From contig NZ_WNXQ01000001.1 of the NCBI RefSeq assembly GCF_009789075.1, positions 434,001-498,000 on the forward strand: 64,000 nucleotides of DNA, in the 5' to 3' direction. The position numbers and the translations under genes are program-made. This DNA is from Pseudooceanicola pacificus. GTDB taxonomy: Bacteria; Pseudomonadota; Alphaproteobacteria; Rhodobacterales; Rhodobacteraceae. Below, piece by piece: positions 54,140 to 62,674 of the stretch. The notes below the pieces were generated by a model. That model was given only the letters and a program-made list of their open reading frames with translations. It searched no databases and was not told the origin of the DNA. Position 1 is the first letter of the stretch, and each line of letters begins with the position of its first letter.

Positions 54140-55657
54140 TCAGGCCGCATCCAGACCCTCCCATTCCCCGGCCATCATCAGGCCCAGGCGCTGCGCTTCC
54201 AGACCGTCGGTCGCGACGGGGGGCGAGAGGCGGCCCTTGACGATGGCGCGGACGCGGTCGCTCAGGGCGAGGGCCTCGTCCAGATCCTCGGTGATCAGCA
54301 GCACGGCGCAGCCCTTGGCGCGGGCGTCCAGGATCTCGCGGTGCACCGCGGCGATGGCGCCCTCGTCCAGACCGCGGGTCGGCTGGGCGGCGATCAGCAC
54401 CTTCGGCGTGTCGGCGAGGTTCCGACCAAAGATGAGTTTCTGCATGTTGCCGCCCGAGAGCAGGCGGGTTTCCGTTTCCGGCCCGCCGCCGCGTATGTCG
54501 AAGCGGCGGATGATCCCGGCGCAGAAGGCCTTTGCCGCGCCCGAGCGGACGAGGCCGAGGGTCGAAAAGCGCGGATCGGCGATGCGCTCCAGCACCGCGT
54601 TCTGCCAGAGCGGGAAGCTGCCGACCGCGCCTTCGGCATTGCGGTCCTCGGGGATGCGGGCGACGCCCAGGGCGATCAGCTCTCCGGGGGTGGCGGCGCC
54701 GGCATCACGGGCCTGCAGGCTCAGCCGGCCGCGGGCGGGGGCGGCGAGGCCCGAGAGCAGGCGGCCCAGCGTCGACTGGCCGTTGCCCGAGACGCCGATG
54801 ATGCCCAGCACCTCGCCCGCATGCAGGGTGAAATCCACCCCTTCGAGCCGGAGCGCGCCGCCTTCGACCACGTCGATGCCGCGCGCCTCGATCACCGGGG
54901 CGCCGGCGGGGCGGGCCTGGCGCTGCGGGCGTTCGACGCGGCGGCCGACCATCAGTTCGGCCAGTTCCTCCTTGCTGGTCTCGGCTGTGCGGCGTTCGGC
55001 GGCGACGCGGCCGCCGCGCAGGATGACGACGCGGTCGGAGGCCGACATGACCTCGTGCAGCTTGTGCGAGATGAAGATGATCGACAGCCCCTCGGCGGCC
55101 ATGCCGCGCAGGGTGGCGAAGAGGCGTTCGGCCTCGGGGCGGGTCAGCACGCCGGAGGGTTCGTCGAGGATCAGGATTGAGGCGTCGTTGTAGAGCGCCT
55201 TGAGGATCTCGACCCGCTGGCGTTCCCCGACCGAGAGGTCCGAGACCATCGCCTCGGTGTCGGCGGCGAGGCCGAAGCGTTCCGAGAGGGCGGCGAGTTT
55301 CGCCCGCGCGGCGGCCCGGGCGGAGCGGGGGCGCCAGAGGGATTCGGTGCCGCAGATGACGTTTTCGAGGACCGAGAGATTGGGGGCGAGGGTGAAGTGC
55401 TGGTGCACCATGCCGACGCCCGCCGCGATGGCATGGCGCGGCCGGCCGAGCGGCAGGGGCCTGCCGTTCACCGTCACGCTGCCCGCATCGGGGGTGTAAT
55501 GTCCGAAGAGGATGTTCATCAGGGTGGTCTTGCCCGCGCCGTTCTCGCCAAGCAGCGCCAGGAGCTCGCCCCTGGCGAGGCGGATCGAGATGTCGTCATT
55601 GGCCAGCGTCTCGCCGAAGCGCTTGGTGATATTGGCGAGGTGAAGGACATCGGTCAT
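54140..55657 (-). CDS. Double-domain ABC ATPase of the BMP-linked transporter
   Basis: The 505-residue protein has two fused ATPase domains, as in RbsA/YufO. The first has Walker A GENGAGKTT (37-45), MVHQHFTLAPNLSVLENV, signature LSVGERQRVEI and Walker B LILDEP. The second has the degenerate Walker A GVSGNGQST and a normal LSGGNMQK signature, with QPTRGLD after Walker B, typical for this family. ATG 55657 begins TDVLHLANITKRFGE. It sits between the binding-protein gene and the permeases. Confidence 0.93.
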   Translation of the reverse strand: MTDVLHLANITKRFGETLANDDISIRLARGELLALLGENGAGKTTLMNILFGHYTPDAGSVTVNGRPLPLGRPRHAIAAGVGMVHQHFTLAPNLSVLENVICGTESLWRPRSARAAARAKLAALSERFGLAADTEAMVSDLSVGERQRVEILKALYNDASILILDEPSGVLTRPEAERLFATLRGMAAEGLSIIFISHKLHEVMSASDRVVILRGGRVAAERRTAETSKEELAELMVGRRVERPQRQARPAGAPVIEARGIDVVEGGALRLEGVDFTLHAGEVLGIIGVSGNGQSTLGRLLSGLAAPARGRLSLQARDAGAATPGELIALGVARIPEDRNAEGAVGSFPLWQNAVLERIADPRFSTLGLVRSGAAKAFCAGIIRRFDIRGGGPETETRLLSGGNMQKLIFGRNLADTPKVLIAAQPTRGLDEGAIAAVHREILDARAKGCAVLLITEDLDEALALSDRVRAIVKGRLSPPVATDGLEAQRLGLMMAGEWEGLDAA

Positions 55658-55693
55658 GCGGGGCGCCTTTTGGGCGGGGTCTGATCCAGCGGA

Positions 55694-55767
55694 GCGCGGG
55701 CTGGCGCCCGCGCACACGATGCTTTTGGTCAGGGGGCTCTGCCCCCGTCGCGTGCTGCGCCCGCGAC
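55694..55767. repeat. Multi-hairpin intergenic repeat
   Basis: Three perfect hairpins lie in a row: GCGCGGGC/GCCCGCGC (55694-55713), GGGGGC/GCCCCC (55732-55746) and GTCGCG/CGCGAC (55747-55767). The following CTCCCCCGGCATATTTCCGG is a sequence type often seen between genes in roseobacters. It occupies the 160-base gap between the binding-protein and ATPase genes. Confidence 0.6.
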
Positions 55768-55817
55768 TCCCCCGGCATATTTCCGGCAAGAGGAAGCCCG
55801 GGGTGCGGGTCTTGCCC

Positions 55818-56804
55818 TCAGGTGGGTTCGCTGAAGTCGATGGGTACTTCGAGATCGCCTGCCTTGATCGCGGCGCGCGCATCCTCCATCGGGCCGATCG
55901 CCTCGGCCGGGACCATGCTTGCGGTATAGGCGATGTCGTTGCCGCCTTCCTTCATCAGGCAGTAGGGCGTGTAGTTGCGACCGTTGGGGCCGCCCGCCAG
56001 CTTGTCGGCCACCGCCGCGTCGAGCAGCGGGCGGAAGTACCACATGGCATTGGCGAAGACCGTGTCGGGGTAGCGCGGGGTGTAGTCGATGAGCGAGCCG
56101 ATGGCCTTGATCCCGGCCTCTTTCGCCGCATCCGCCGTGCCGATGCGTTCGCCGAAGAGGATGTCGGCCCCGGCGTCGACCTGGGCGAGACCGGCTTCGC
56201 GCGCCTTGGGCGGGTCGAAGAAGGTGCCGATGAAGCCGATCAGGTGTTCGGCATCGTCGCGCACGGAATCGACGCCGGCGCGGAAGCCGTTGATCAGCAT
56301 GTTGACCTCGGGGATCGGGATCGCGCCGACGGCGCCGAACTTGCCGCTTTCGGACATATGGGCGGCGAGCATGCCGGCGAGATAGGCGCCTTCGTGGTTC
56401 CAGGTGCCGAAGGTGCCGAAATTCTCGCCCGAGGGTTCGCCCGAGGAGCCCATGAGGAAGGCGACGTCGGGATAGTCGGCCGCCGCTTCGCGGGCCTCGG
56501 ATTCCACGGGGTAGACCTCGCCCACGATGAGTTGCGCGCCGTCCTCGGCATATTCGCGGATGGCGCGGATGTAATCGGTCCCCGCGACGCCTTCGGAGAA
56601 GACATATTCGATGGAGCCGTCGGCGGCGGCCTCCACCATCGCCCCGTGCAGGCGCGAGTTCCAGGCGTTTTCGACCGGGGAGCCGTGGATGCCGGCGACC
56701 TTGATCCTGGCCTGGCCGATCACCGGCGGCGCGGCGAGCAGCAGGCCCGTGGCGGCGGAGCCCTGGAGGAAGGTGCGGCGTGTGGCCGTCCAGCGTCTGG
56801 TCAT
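55818..56804 (-). CDS. BMP/PnrA family ABC transporter substrate-binding protein
   Basis: The 328-residue binding protein begins with a twin-arginine signal (TRRTFLQG, Arg9-Arg10, then a hydrophobic run ending APPVIG), so it is probably exported folded by Tat. The mature part is BMP-like: GSPVENAWNSRLHGAM, EGVAGTDYIRAIREYAEDGAQLIVG, and NFGTFGTWNHEGAYLAGMLA. BMP-type proteins bind nucleosides or related compounds. GAGAGGGAC precedes ATG 56804. The cytosine deaminase gene 20 bases upstream suggests a pyrimidine or related base or nucleoside as substrate. Confidence 0.9.
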   Translation of the reverse strand: MTRRWTATRRTFLQGSAATGLLLAAPPVIGQARIKVAGIHGSPVENAWNSRLHGAMVEAAADGSIEYVFSEGVAGTDYIRAIREYAEDGAQLIVGEVYPVESEAREAAADYPDVAFLMGSSGEPSGENFGTFGTWNHEGAYLAGMLAAHMSESGKFGAVGAIPIPEVNMLINGFRAGVDSVRDDAEHLIGFIGTFFDPPKAREAGLAQVDAGADILFGERIGTADAAKEAGIKAIGSLIDYTPRYPDTVFANAMWYFRPLLDAAVADKLAGGPNGRNYTPYCLMKEGGNDIAYTASMVPAEAIGPMEDARAAIKAGDLEVPIDFSEPT

Positions 56805-56824
56805 GTGGTGTCCCTCTCTGTTGG

Positions 56825-58114
56825 TCATGTTCTGGGTGCGTAATCGGCCGGGTTGACCGTTCCGGGCCGCGATTGAAGGAAGAGCGAGGCGGCCGCCGGC
56901 GGGGCCGAGGCGATGACCCGCCCCCGGCGCACCACATGCAGGCGGGTGGCGCGCAGGCGGATCGCCTCGACGGGATCGCGGGCATCGAGGATGACGAGGT
57001 CGCCGTTGCAGCCGGGATCGAGGCCATAGCCCTGCAGGCCGATGGCCCTGGCCGCGTTGACGGTGACGGTGTCGAAGGCGGCGCGCATGCCCTCGGGCGA
57101 GGTCATCTGCGCGACATGCAGGCCCATCGAGGCGACTTCGAGCATGTCGCCGGAGCCGAGCGGGTACCAGGGGTCCATCACGCAGTCATGGCCGAAGGCG
57201 ACGGTGAGGCCGGCCGCCATCATCTCGGGCACGCGGGTCTGGCCGCGGCGCTTGGGATAGGTGTCGTGGCGGCCCTGCAGGGTGATGTTGATCAGCGGGT
57301 TCGCGATCGCTGCGATCTGCGCCTCGGCCATCAGGGGCAGCAGTTTCGAGACGTAGTAATTGTCCATCGAATGCATCGAGGTCAGGTGCGATCCGGCGAC
57401 GCGGCCCTGCAACCCGTGGCGTATGGTTTCGCGGGCCAGCGTCTCGACATGGCGGGACATCGGGTCGTCGCTTTCGTCGCAATGCAGATCGACGGGCAGG
57501 CCCCGCTCGGCGGCGATGCGGCAGAGCGCGGCGACGGACTCGGCGCCCTCGGACATGGTGCGTTCGAAATGCGGGATGCCGCCGACCACGTCGAGACCCA
57601 TGTCGAGCGCACGGGTCATCAGCCCGATCGCACCGGGCGCGCGCAGGTAGCCGTCCTGCGGAAAGGCGACAAGCTGCAGGTCGATATAGTCCTTCACCTG
57701 CTCGCGCACGGCGATCATGGCCTCGGCTGTGCGCAGCTGCGGGTCGGAGGTGTCGACATGGCTGCGGATCGCCAGCAGCCCGCGCGACACGGCAAGGTCG
57801 CAGTAGCGCAGCGCCCGTTCGATCATGCCGTCGACGGTGAGCATGGTGTCCTTGAGCTCGCCCCAGAGGGCGATCCCCTCCAGCAGGGTGCCGGATTGGT
57901 TGAGCCGGGGCATGCCGAGCGAGAGCGTGGCGTCGAGGTGGAAATGCGCATCGACAAAGGGCGGCGAGACAAGGCGGCCGCCGGCGTCGAGCTCGGTCGC
58001 GGCAGCGGCGGGGATGGCGGGGGCGACATCGGCGATGCGGCCAGCGGCGATGGCGATGTCCATCCCCCTGCGGCCATCCGGCAGCGTGGCATTCCTGACG
58101 ATGAGATCGGTCAT
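56825..58114 (-). CDS. codA: Cytosine deaminase
   Basis: Deaminates cytosine (or a related amino-heterocycle) to uracil. The 429-residue amidohydrolase follows E. coli CodA closely: metal ligands in HFH (His57, His59), His211 and the catalytic Glu214 in HCDESDD, Asp310 in FGHD, plus NPLINITLQGRHDTYPKRRG and DPWYPLG. ATG 58114 follows GAGGGACAG; the frame is open upstream. It appears to head the operon with the BMP-type transporter, 20 bases apart. An operator-like palindrome lies about 90 bases upstream. Confidence 0.88.
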   Translation of the reverse strand: MTDLIVRNATLPDGRRGMDIAIAAGRIADVAPAIPAAAATELDAGGRLVSPPFVDAHFHLDATLSLGMPRLNQSGTLLEGIALWGELKDTMLTVDGMIERALRYCDLAVSRGLLAIRSHVDTSDPQLRTAEAMIAVREQVKDYIDLQLVAFPQDGYLRAPGAIGLMTRALDMGLDVVGGIPHFERTMSEGAESVAALCRIAAERGLPVDLHCDESDDPMSRHVETLARETIRHGLQGRVAGSHLTSMHSMDNYYVSKLLPLMAEAQIAAIANPLINITLQGRHDTYPKRRGQTRVPEMMAAGLTVAFGHDCVMDPWYPLGSGDMLEVASMGLHVAQMTSPEGMRAAFDTVTVNAARAIGLQGYGLDPGCNGDLVILDARDPVEAIRLRATRLHVVRRGRVIASAPPAAASLFLQSRPGTVNPADYAPRT

Positions 58115-58338
58115 CTGTCCCTCGCTTTCCCTGCGCCAGTCTGCCACCGCCGGGCGGGGCCGCGCTATGGGGCGTTGCCTTCGGTCACGAACAGCATGGC
58201 GGATTCTTGACCGGTCGATCAAGAATGTAGCATGGGGCGCGGGCCTGGGGCCGGTCTTTTCAACCTGCGGTCATTCGGGCGGGCGAGGTGCCCGCCGCGC
58301 CGGTTGAGGCCCCGGGCGCACCGCCGGGTGGCCCGCGC
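58115..58338. promoter_or_regulatory. Region between creatininase-family gene and codA
   Basis: This 224-base gap contains a GC hairpin (GGCGGGC - 5 bases - GCCCGCC, 58278-58296) just after the creatininase-family gene on the minus strand, and the operator-like palindrome at 58203-58226. It probably separates two transcripts. No small gene was seen. Confidence 0.45.
58203..58226. promoter_or_regulatory. Putative operator upstream of codA
   Basis: A perfect inverted repeat ATTCTTGA - 8 bases (CCGGTCGA) - TCAAGAAT stands out in a GC-rich gap. The form TTGA...TCAA fits a GntR- or LacI-type dimer site. No regulator gene is in this part of the window. Confidence 0.55.
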
Positions 58339-59130
58339 TCAGAGCGGCGGCATTGTGGGGGCGAAGGGCGGCAGGGGCCAGTCGCGGACCTTGCGCAGCA
58401 GATCGACCATCCCGGCCACGGCATGGTCGCAGGTGGCGCGGCCCTTCTCCGCGGTGGCGAGGTGCGCCTCGCCCACCGTGCCCTTGGGGTTCAGGTCGGA
58501 CGAGACCCAGCCGAAGGAGATCCCGCCGGTCGGCAGGATCGGCGTTGACTCGGCGGTGGATCGGAAATCCTCGGCCTGGGACATGTCCACCAGTTCGGGG
58601 CGGAAATGCAGCATCAGCGAGGTTTCGAAATCGCCGCCGTGGATGCCATAGGTGCCTTCCTGCTGCGAATACATCCCCTCGGGGCGGCCAAAGCTGCCCC
58701 ACTGGCATTTCACCGCCAGCATCCCGGCGCGCACCCGCAGTTCGCGCGACAGGATCGACACCAGGTCGAGGTTGCCGCCATGCGAGTTCACGATCACCAC
58801 CTTGCGCAGACCGGCGCGGGCGATCGACAGGCCGACCTCGGTCCAGGCCGACAGGACGGTCTGGGCCGACAGGGTCAGCGTGCCCCTGGCGTGGATGTGC
58901 TCGTTGGATTTTCCGATGCTCTGGATCGGCAGGATCAGGATGTTCAGATCGTCCGGGCAGGCCGCGCGCAGGGCGTCGAGCATGCCGGCGTTGATCATCG
59001 TGTCCACGCCTACCGGCAGGTGCGGCCCGTGCTGTTCCACGGCGGCGGTCGGCAGGATGGCAATGGTCGTTTCCGGGTCCATCGCGGCGAATTCGGTTGT
59101 CCGGTACTCGGACCAGTCGAGGCGGCGCAT
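58339..59130 (-). CDS. Creatininase family amidohydrolase
   Basis: The 263-residue metal-dependent hydrolase has the family metal motif EQHGPHLPVGVD (Glu32, His34, Asp43), NSHGGN (second His) and GGDFETS with the late glutamate. The family includes creatininase, formamidopyrimidine-type deformylases and other cyclic-amide hydrolases, so substrate cannot be read from sequence. Its ATG shares the A of the 2OG-oxygenase stop (TGATG). It is the last gene of the overlapping catabolic run. Confidence 0.88.
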   Translation of the reverse strand: MRRLDWSEYRTTEFAAMDPETTIAILPTAAVEQHGPHLPVGVDTMINAGMLDALRAACPDDLNILILPIQSIGKSNEHIHARGTLTLSAQTVLSAWTEVGLSIARAGLRKVVIVNSHGGNLDLVSILSRELRVRAGMLAVKCQWGSFGRPEGMYSQQEGTYGIHGGDFETSLMLHFRPELVDMSQAEDFRSTAESTPILPTGGISFGWVSSDLNPKGTVGEAHLATAEKGRATCDHAVAGMVDLLRKVRDWPLPPFAPTMPPL

Positions 59131-60044
59131 CAGGCTTCCTTTGGCGTGTAGGTCGCGTCGAGGCGCGAGCGCAGGTAATCGGCGCCGGTGATGGCGGGGT
59201 ACTTGGCCGCCCCGGTGCCGGGCAGGGCCGAAACGACGCTGTCGGGGTTCGGATCCATGAAGAAGGCGATGGAGCGGCGGGGCCGCGCGGGCGGCAGCAC
59301 CCGGTGCGGGGTCGAAACGTAGATGTCGTTGGACCAGCGCATCAGGCAGTCGCCGATATTGACCACATAGGCACCCGGCACGTGGGGCACGTCGGTCCAG
59401 TCGCCGCCGCGCGGCTTGACCTGCAACCCGGCCACGCCATCGGTCATCAGCAGGGTGACAGAACCGTAGTCGGTATGCGCCCCGGCGCCGATCCCCCCGG
59501 TGCTGGCGGGGTAGGACAGGATGCGCAGGGTGGCCATCGGTTCGGTGAAATGCGGGGCGAAAAAGCCGGGCTTCAGGCCCAGGTCGGCCTCGAAGGCCTT
59601 GTGCAGGGCGCGGCCCAGGTTCAGCACGGCGTCGTAATAGCTTAGCATCGTTTCGCGAAAGCCGGGGACATCGGGCCAGACGTTTACGCCGCGGAACATC
59701 TCGGCCGCCTGCACGCGGGGGTCCTCCGCCGTCAGGTCGTAGCCGACGTTGAACGCCTCCTTGCGGTCCATCACGCCGCTCTTCTCGTCCAGCGCCTCGG
59801 ACCCTTCGGCGGCCCAGCCCCGGTTGTGGGGATTGGCGCGGATGTCGAGCGGCGCCTTCTCGGCCTGGGGCAGTGCAAAGAAGGCATCGCCCATCTCGAA
59901 GACCTCGGCCACCAGGTGATCGGGCACGCCGTGGCCGTCGAGCAGGAAGAACCCGGTTTCGCGGCAGGCCCGGCCCAGGTCGGCGACAAAACCCTCGGCG
60001 TCGGTGCCCCCGGCAAAGCGCTGCCAGTCGAGGATGGGGATCAT
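59130..60044 (-). CDS. IPNS-like 2-oxoglutarate/Fe(II) oxygenase
   Basis: The 304-residue dioxygenase belongs to the isopenicillin-N-synthase-like family. Fe ligands are His190 and Asp192 in AGAHTDYGS and His247 in TPHRV; the 2-oxoglutarate anchor is Arg257-x-Ser258-type (RRSIAFF). The N-terminal DIOX_N domain starts PILDWQRFAGG. The family is broad, and some members hydroxylate thymine or other heterocycles. It overlaps both neighbours (TGATG and ATGA). Confidence 0.9.
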   Translation of the reverse strand: MIPILDWQRFAGGTDAEGFVADLGRACRETGFFLLDGHGVPDHLVAEVFEMGDAFFALPQAEKAPLDIRANPHNRGWAAEGSEALDEKSGVMDRKEAFNVGYDLTAEDPRVQAAEMFRGVNVWPDVPGFRETMLSYYDAVLNLGRALHKAFEADLGLKPGFFAPHFTEPMATLRILSYPASTGGIGAGAHTDYGSVTLLMTDGVAGLQVKPRGGDWTDVPHVPGAYVVNIGDCLMRWSNDIYVSTPHRVLPPARPRRSIAFFMDPNPDSVVSALPGTGAAKYPAITGADYLRSRLDATYTPKEA

Positions 60045-60676
60045 GCGGTGCTCTCTTTCAGGCGCGGTTTCGGGGCAGGTGCGGCGGCCAGCCGGTCGAC
60101 CGACCGGGCGACCTGATCCAGGTGGCGGGCGCGGCTTTCGGGGGTCGAACTGTCCATCAGGTAATGCGCGGCGAATGCGGTGCGCGCCCGCGGCGCAAGC
60201 AGCAGCCGTACGCCGCGCGTCAGGGTCCGCCGCCCGGGCGCGCCGATCCACATCGTCAGCCAGCGCGAGGCGCCGCAGGTGGTGAAGACCCCCAGCCGGG
60301 TGATGTGCTGCAGCCCCGGCCTGATCGACTCGCCCGCCGCCCTGGGCATGACAAAAGCCACATCGGGCAACAGGACCCGGTCCAGCCAGCCCTTGAGCAT
60401 CGCGGGCAGCCCGTACCACCATGTCGGGTAGACGAAGATCAGCGTGTCGCACCAGTCGAGATCGCTGCATTCGGCTTCGACCGGGGCGCGGTTGTCGGGG
60501 CAGGTCTCGTATCCCGCGTGTTCGTCGCCGGTCATCACCGGGGCGAACCCGTCGGCATAGAGGTCGTGCAGCCGGATTTCGGCGCCTGCCGCCTTCAGCC
60601 GCGCCGTGACCACGTCGCGCACCGCAGCGGTGAAGCTTTCGGGCCGGGGGTGGCAATAGACGACGAGGGCGCGCAT
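60041..60676 (-). CDS. Flavodoxin-fold NAD(P)H oxidoreductase (NQO/MdaB-like), copy 1
   Basis: The 211-residue protein has the flavodoxin-like start MRALVVYCHPRPESFTAAV, the FMN/FAD-binding FVYPTWWYGLPAMLKGWLDRVL block and a TCGASRW segment, as in quinone reductases of the NQO1/MdaB/KefF group. It may reduce a flavin or quinone for the neighbouring enzymes. It is related to the next gene and overlaps it (TGATG). Confidence 0.88.
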   Translation of the reverse strand: MRALVVYCHPRPESFTAAVRDVVTARLKAAGAEIRLHDLYADGFAPVMTGDEHAGYETCPDNRAPVEAECSDLDWCDTLIFVYPTWWYGLPAMLKGWLDRVLLPDVAFVMPRAAGESIRPGLQHITRLGVFTTCGASRWLTMWIGAPGRRTLTRGVRLLLAPRARTAFAAHYLMDSSTPESRARHLDQVARSVDRLAAAPAPKPRLKESTA

Positions 60677-61263
60677 CAGAATGTCTCCATCTCGCGGCGC
60701 ACGCGGTCCAGGTGCGCCTTCAGCTTTGGCTCGGTGTTGTTGTTCATGTCGTAGAGCGCAATGTAACGCATCTTGTCGGGACGGCAGACATGCCACAGGG
60801 CGCGGGTGACGCATTTGCGCGGCGGATCGCCCACCAGGATCGCGCGGGACCGCCGCCCGCCATAGGTGGTGCAGGCGGCCAGCTTGCGGATATGCCTGAG
60901 CCCCGGTTCGACCTGCCCCGCCTCTGACAGCTTGAAGCTGACGCCGGGCAGGAAGACCCGGTCGAGGAACCCCTTGAGGATCGCCGGATAGCCGAAGTTC
61001 CAGACCGGGAAGACCATCACCAGCGCCTCGGCCGCGCGCAGGCGTTCGACATAGTCCTTCACCGGCTCGATATTCGCGGGCTGCTCGTGATAGCCGCGCC
61101 GCTCCAGCTCGGTCAGGACGGGCAGGAAGCCCTCGGCGTTCAGGTCGCAGTCGTCGACCTCCCAGCCCCGGGCGGTGAGCGTGTCGACCACGGTGCGATG
61201 CACCGCGGCGTTGAAGCTTTCGGGCACGGGATGAGCGAAGAGAATCATCGCCCGTGTGGTCAT
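60676..61263 (-). CDS. Flavodoxin-fold NAD(P)H oxidoreductase (NQO/MdaB-like), copy 2
   Basis: The 195-residue protein resembles copy 1: MILFAHPVPESFNAAV, FPVWNFGYPAILKGFLDRVF and an ACTTYGGRRSR segment. The two copies align throughout but differ in many positions, so the duplication is old. Adjacent pairs could form a heterodimer or serve different substrates. It overlaps the FAD oxidoreductase by 4 bases. Confidence 0.88.
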   Translation of the reverse strand: MTTRAMILFAHPVPESFNAAVHRTVVDTLTARGWEVDDCDLNAEGFLPVLTELERRGYHEQPANIEPVKDYVERLRAAEALVMVFPVWNFGYPAILKGFLDRVFLPGVSFKLSEAGQVEPGLRHIRKLAACTTYGGRRSRAILVGDPPRKCVTRALWHVCRPDKMRYIALYDMNNNTEPKLKAHLDRVRREMETF

Positions 61264-62672
61264 TCCGCCGCCTCGGGCTTGGGCAGCATCCCCTTGTAGG
61301 CGTAGATCTTCGCGTAGTCGAAATCGGGTTCATCCCAGGTGATCATCTTGCCGGGATTCAGCAGGCCCTTGGGATCGGCCTCGCGCTTGAAGTCGAGCTG
61401 CCGCTGATCGGCGGACTGGCGGCCGCCTTCCTCCAGCGTGTAGCGGTGCGGGTTGAAGATCATGCAGCCCATCTCTTCGTGGATCTTCACGATCTCTTCC
61501 AGCCGCTCGGGGGTCGAGAATTTCACCAGCGGCAGGCCGGCGAAACAGATCCTGCCGCTTTCCTTCAGCACCTCCAGGTGTTGCAGCACCTCGGCCCCGA
61601 ATTCGGCCCGGACCTTTTCGACCAGTTCGATATGGTCCGGGAACCTGTAGCGGACCTGAAGGTAGGTGATCGAGGGATCGAACTTGAGCGCACGCAGCGT
61701 GGTGTGGTTCCAGCCGTGTTCGAACACCGGGCCGGGCGAGCGGTCCCATTGCAGATCGTCGGAGCGGTAGATGATCCGCGCGTTGGGCCAGCGGGCGCTG
61801 AAGGTCTGGAACCCGTCGAGGGATTGCGGCGCGACCATGATGCCGACCAGCGTGTCCGCCTCGGTCACATGCGCCTTGACCCGCTGGAAATACGCTTTGG
61901 CCATCGGCGCCTCGTAGACCGAGATCAGCTTGACCAGGATGCCGGGGTTGTTGGCCAGCCCGTCGGAATATTCCATCGCCTCGCGGAAATCCTCGAAGGC
62001 GACAAAGGTGTCGATCCAGTCATAGGCGGGGGCCAGCGGCATCTCGACTTCGGTGATGATGCCGTTGGTGCCGTAGGCGTGGCTGACGCGGTGCAGTTCC
62101 TCGCCCCGGAAGTCGAGCACGCGCGGCTCTGCCTCCATCGTCACCACGCGCAGGCGGATGATGTTGCCCAGATCGCGCAAGGCGCCCCAGGTGACCGAAC
62201 CGACCCCGCCGGACCCGCCGGCGATAAAGCCGCCGATCGAGGCCGTGGCCCAGGTCGAGGGGTGCATCCGCAACTCCTGCCCGGACTCGGCCCTGGTCTG
62301 CGCATCGAGGTCCTTGATGATGATCCCCGGCTCGGCGATCACACGGCCGGGGTGGATTTCCTTGACCCGGTTCATGTTCTTCAGGTGCATCAGGCAGCCG
62401 CCCGACAGCGGCATCGCCTGGCCGTAATTGCCCGTCCCCGCGCCTCGGCAGGTGACCGGCACGTCATGGGCATAGCAGACCTTCAGGATCTCGATCACCT
62501 CGGCCTCGGACTTCGGGTTCACGACGAATTCGGCCTCCAGGTGGTCCAGCCGCTCCTTGAGGATGGGCGAGTACCAGAAGAAATCCCGCGACTTCGAGCG
62601 GATGGCGGCGGGCGCCTCGTCCATCTCGATATGGCTCAGGGCGGCTTTGGCGGCGGCGGCATTTGGTGTCAT
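61260..62672 (-). CDS. FAD-binding oxidoreductase (GlcD/VAO type)
   Basis: The 470-residue flavoprotein of the PCMH/VAO family has the FAD-binding domain VVNPKSEAEVIEILKVCYAHDVPVTCRGAGTGNYGQ (residues about 50-85, here by its key residues) and GGFIAGGSGGVGSVTWG. The C-terminal domain ends LNPGKM, as in glycolate or lactate oxidase-like dehydrogenases. Members oxidise 2-hydroxy acids or alcohols. It lies 2 bases after the second amidohydrolase. Substrate unknown. Confidence 0.88.
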   Translation of the reverse strand: MTPNAAAAKAALSHIEMDEAPAAIRSKSRDFFWYSPILKERLDHLEAEFVVNPKSEAEVIEILKVCYAHDVPVTCRGAGTGNYGQAMPLSGGCLMHLKNMNRVKEIHPGRVIAEPGIIIKDLDAQTRAESGQELRMHPSTWATASIGGFIAGGSGGVGSVTWGALRDLGNIIRLRVVTMEAEPRVLDFRGEELHRVSHAYGTNGIITEVEMPLAPAYDWIDTFVAFEDFREAMEYSDGLANNPGILVKLISVYEAPMAKAYFQRVKAHVTEADTLVGIMVAPQSLDGFQTFSARWPNARIIYRSDDLQWDRSPGPVFEHGWNHTTLRALKFDPSITYLQVRYRFPDHIELVEKVRAEFGAEVLQHLEVLKESGRICFAGLPLVKFSTPERLEEIVKIHEEMGCMIFNPHRYTLEEGGRQSADQRQLDFKREADPKGLLNPGKMITWDEPDFDYAKIYAYKGMLPKPEAAE

Positions 62673-62674
62673 GG

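Noticed and set aside
59130-60044. IPNS-like oxygenase plus penicillin-acylase gene as a beta-lactam pathway
   Set aside because: The IPNS-like family is broad, the genes are 20 kb apart in different operons, and no peptide synthetase or other beta-lactam gene is present.
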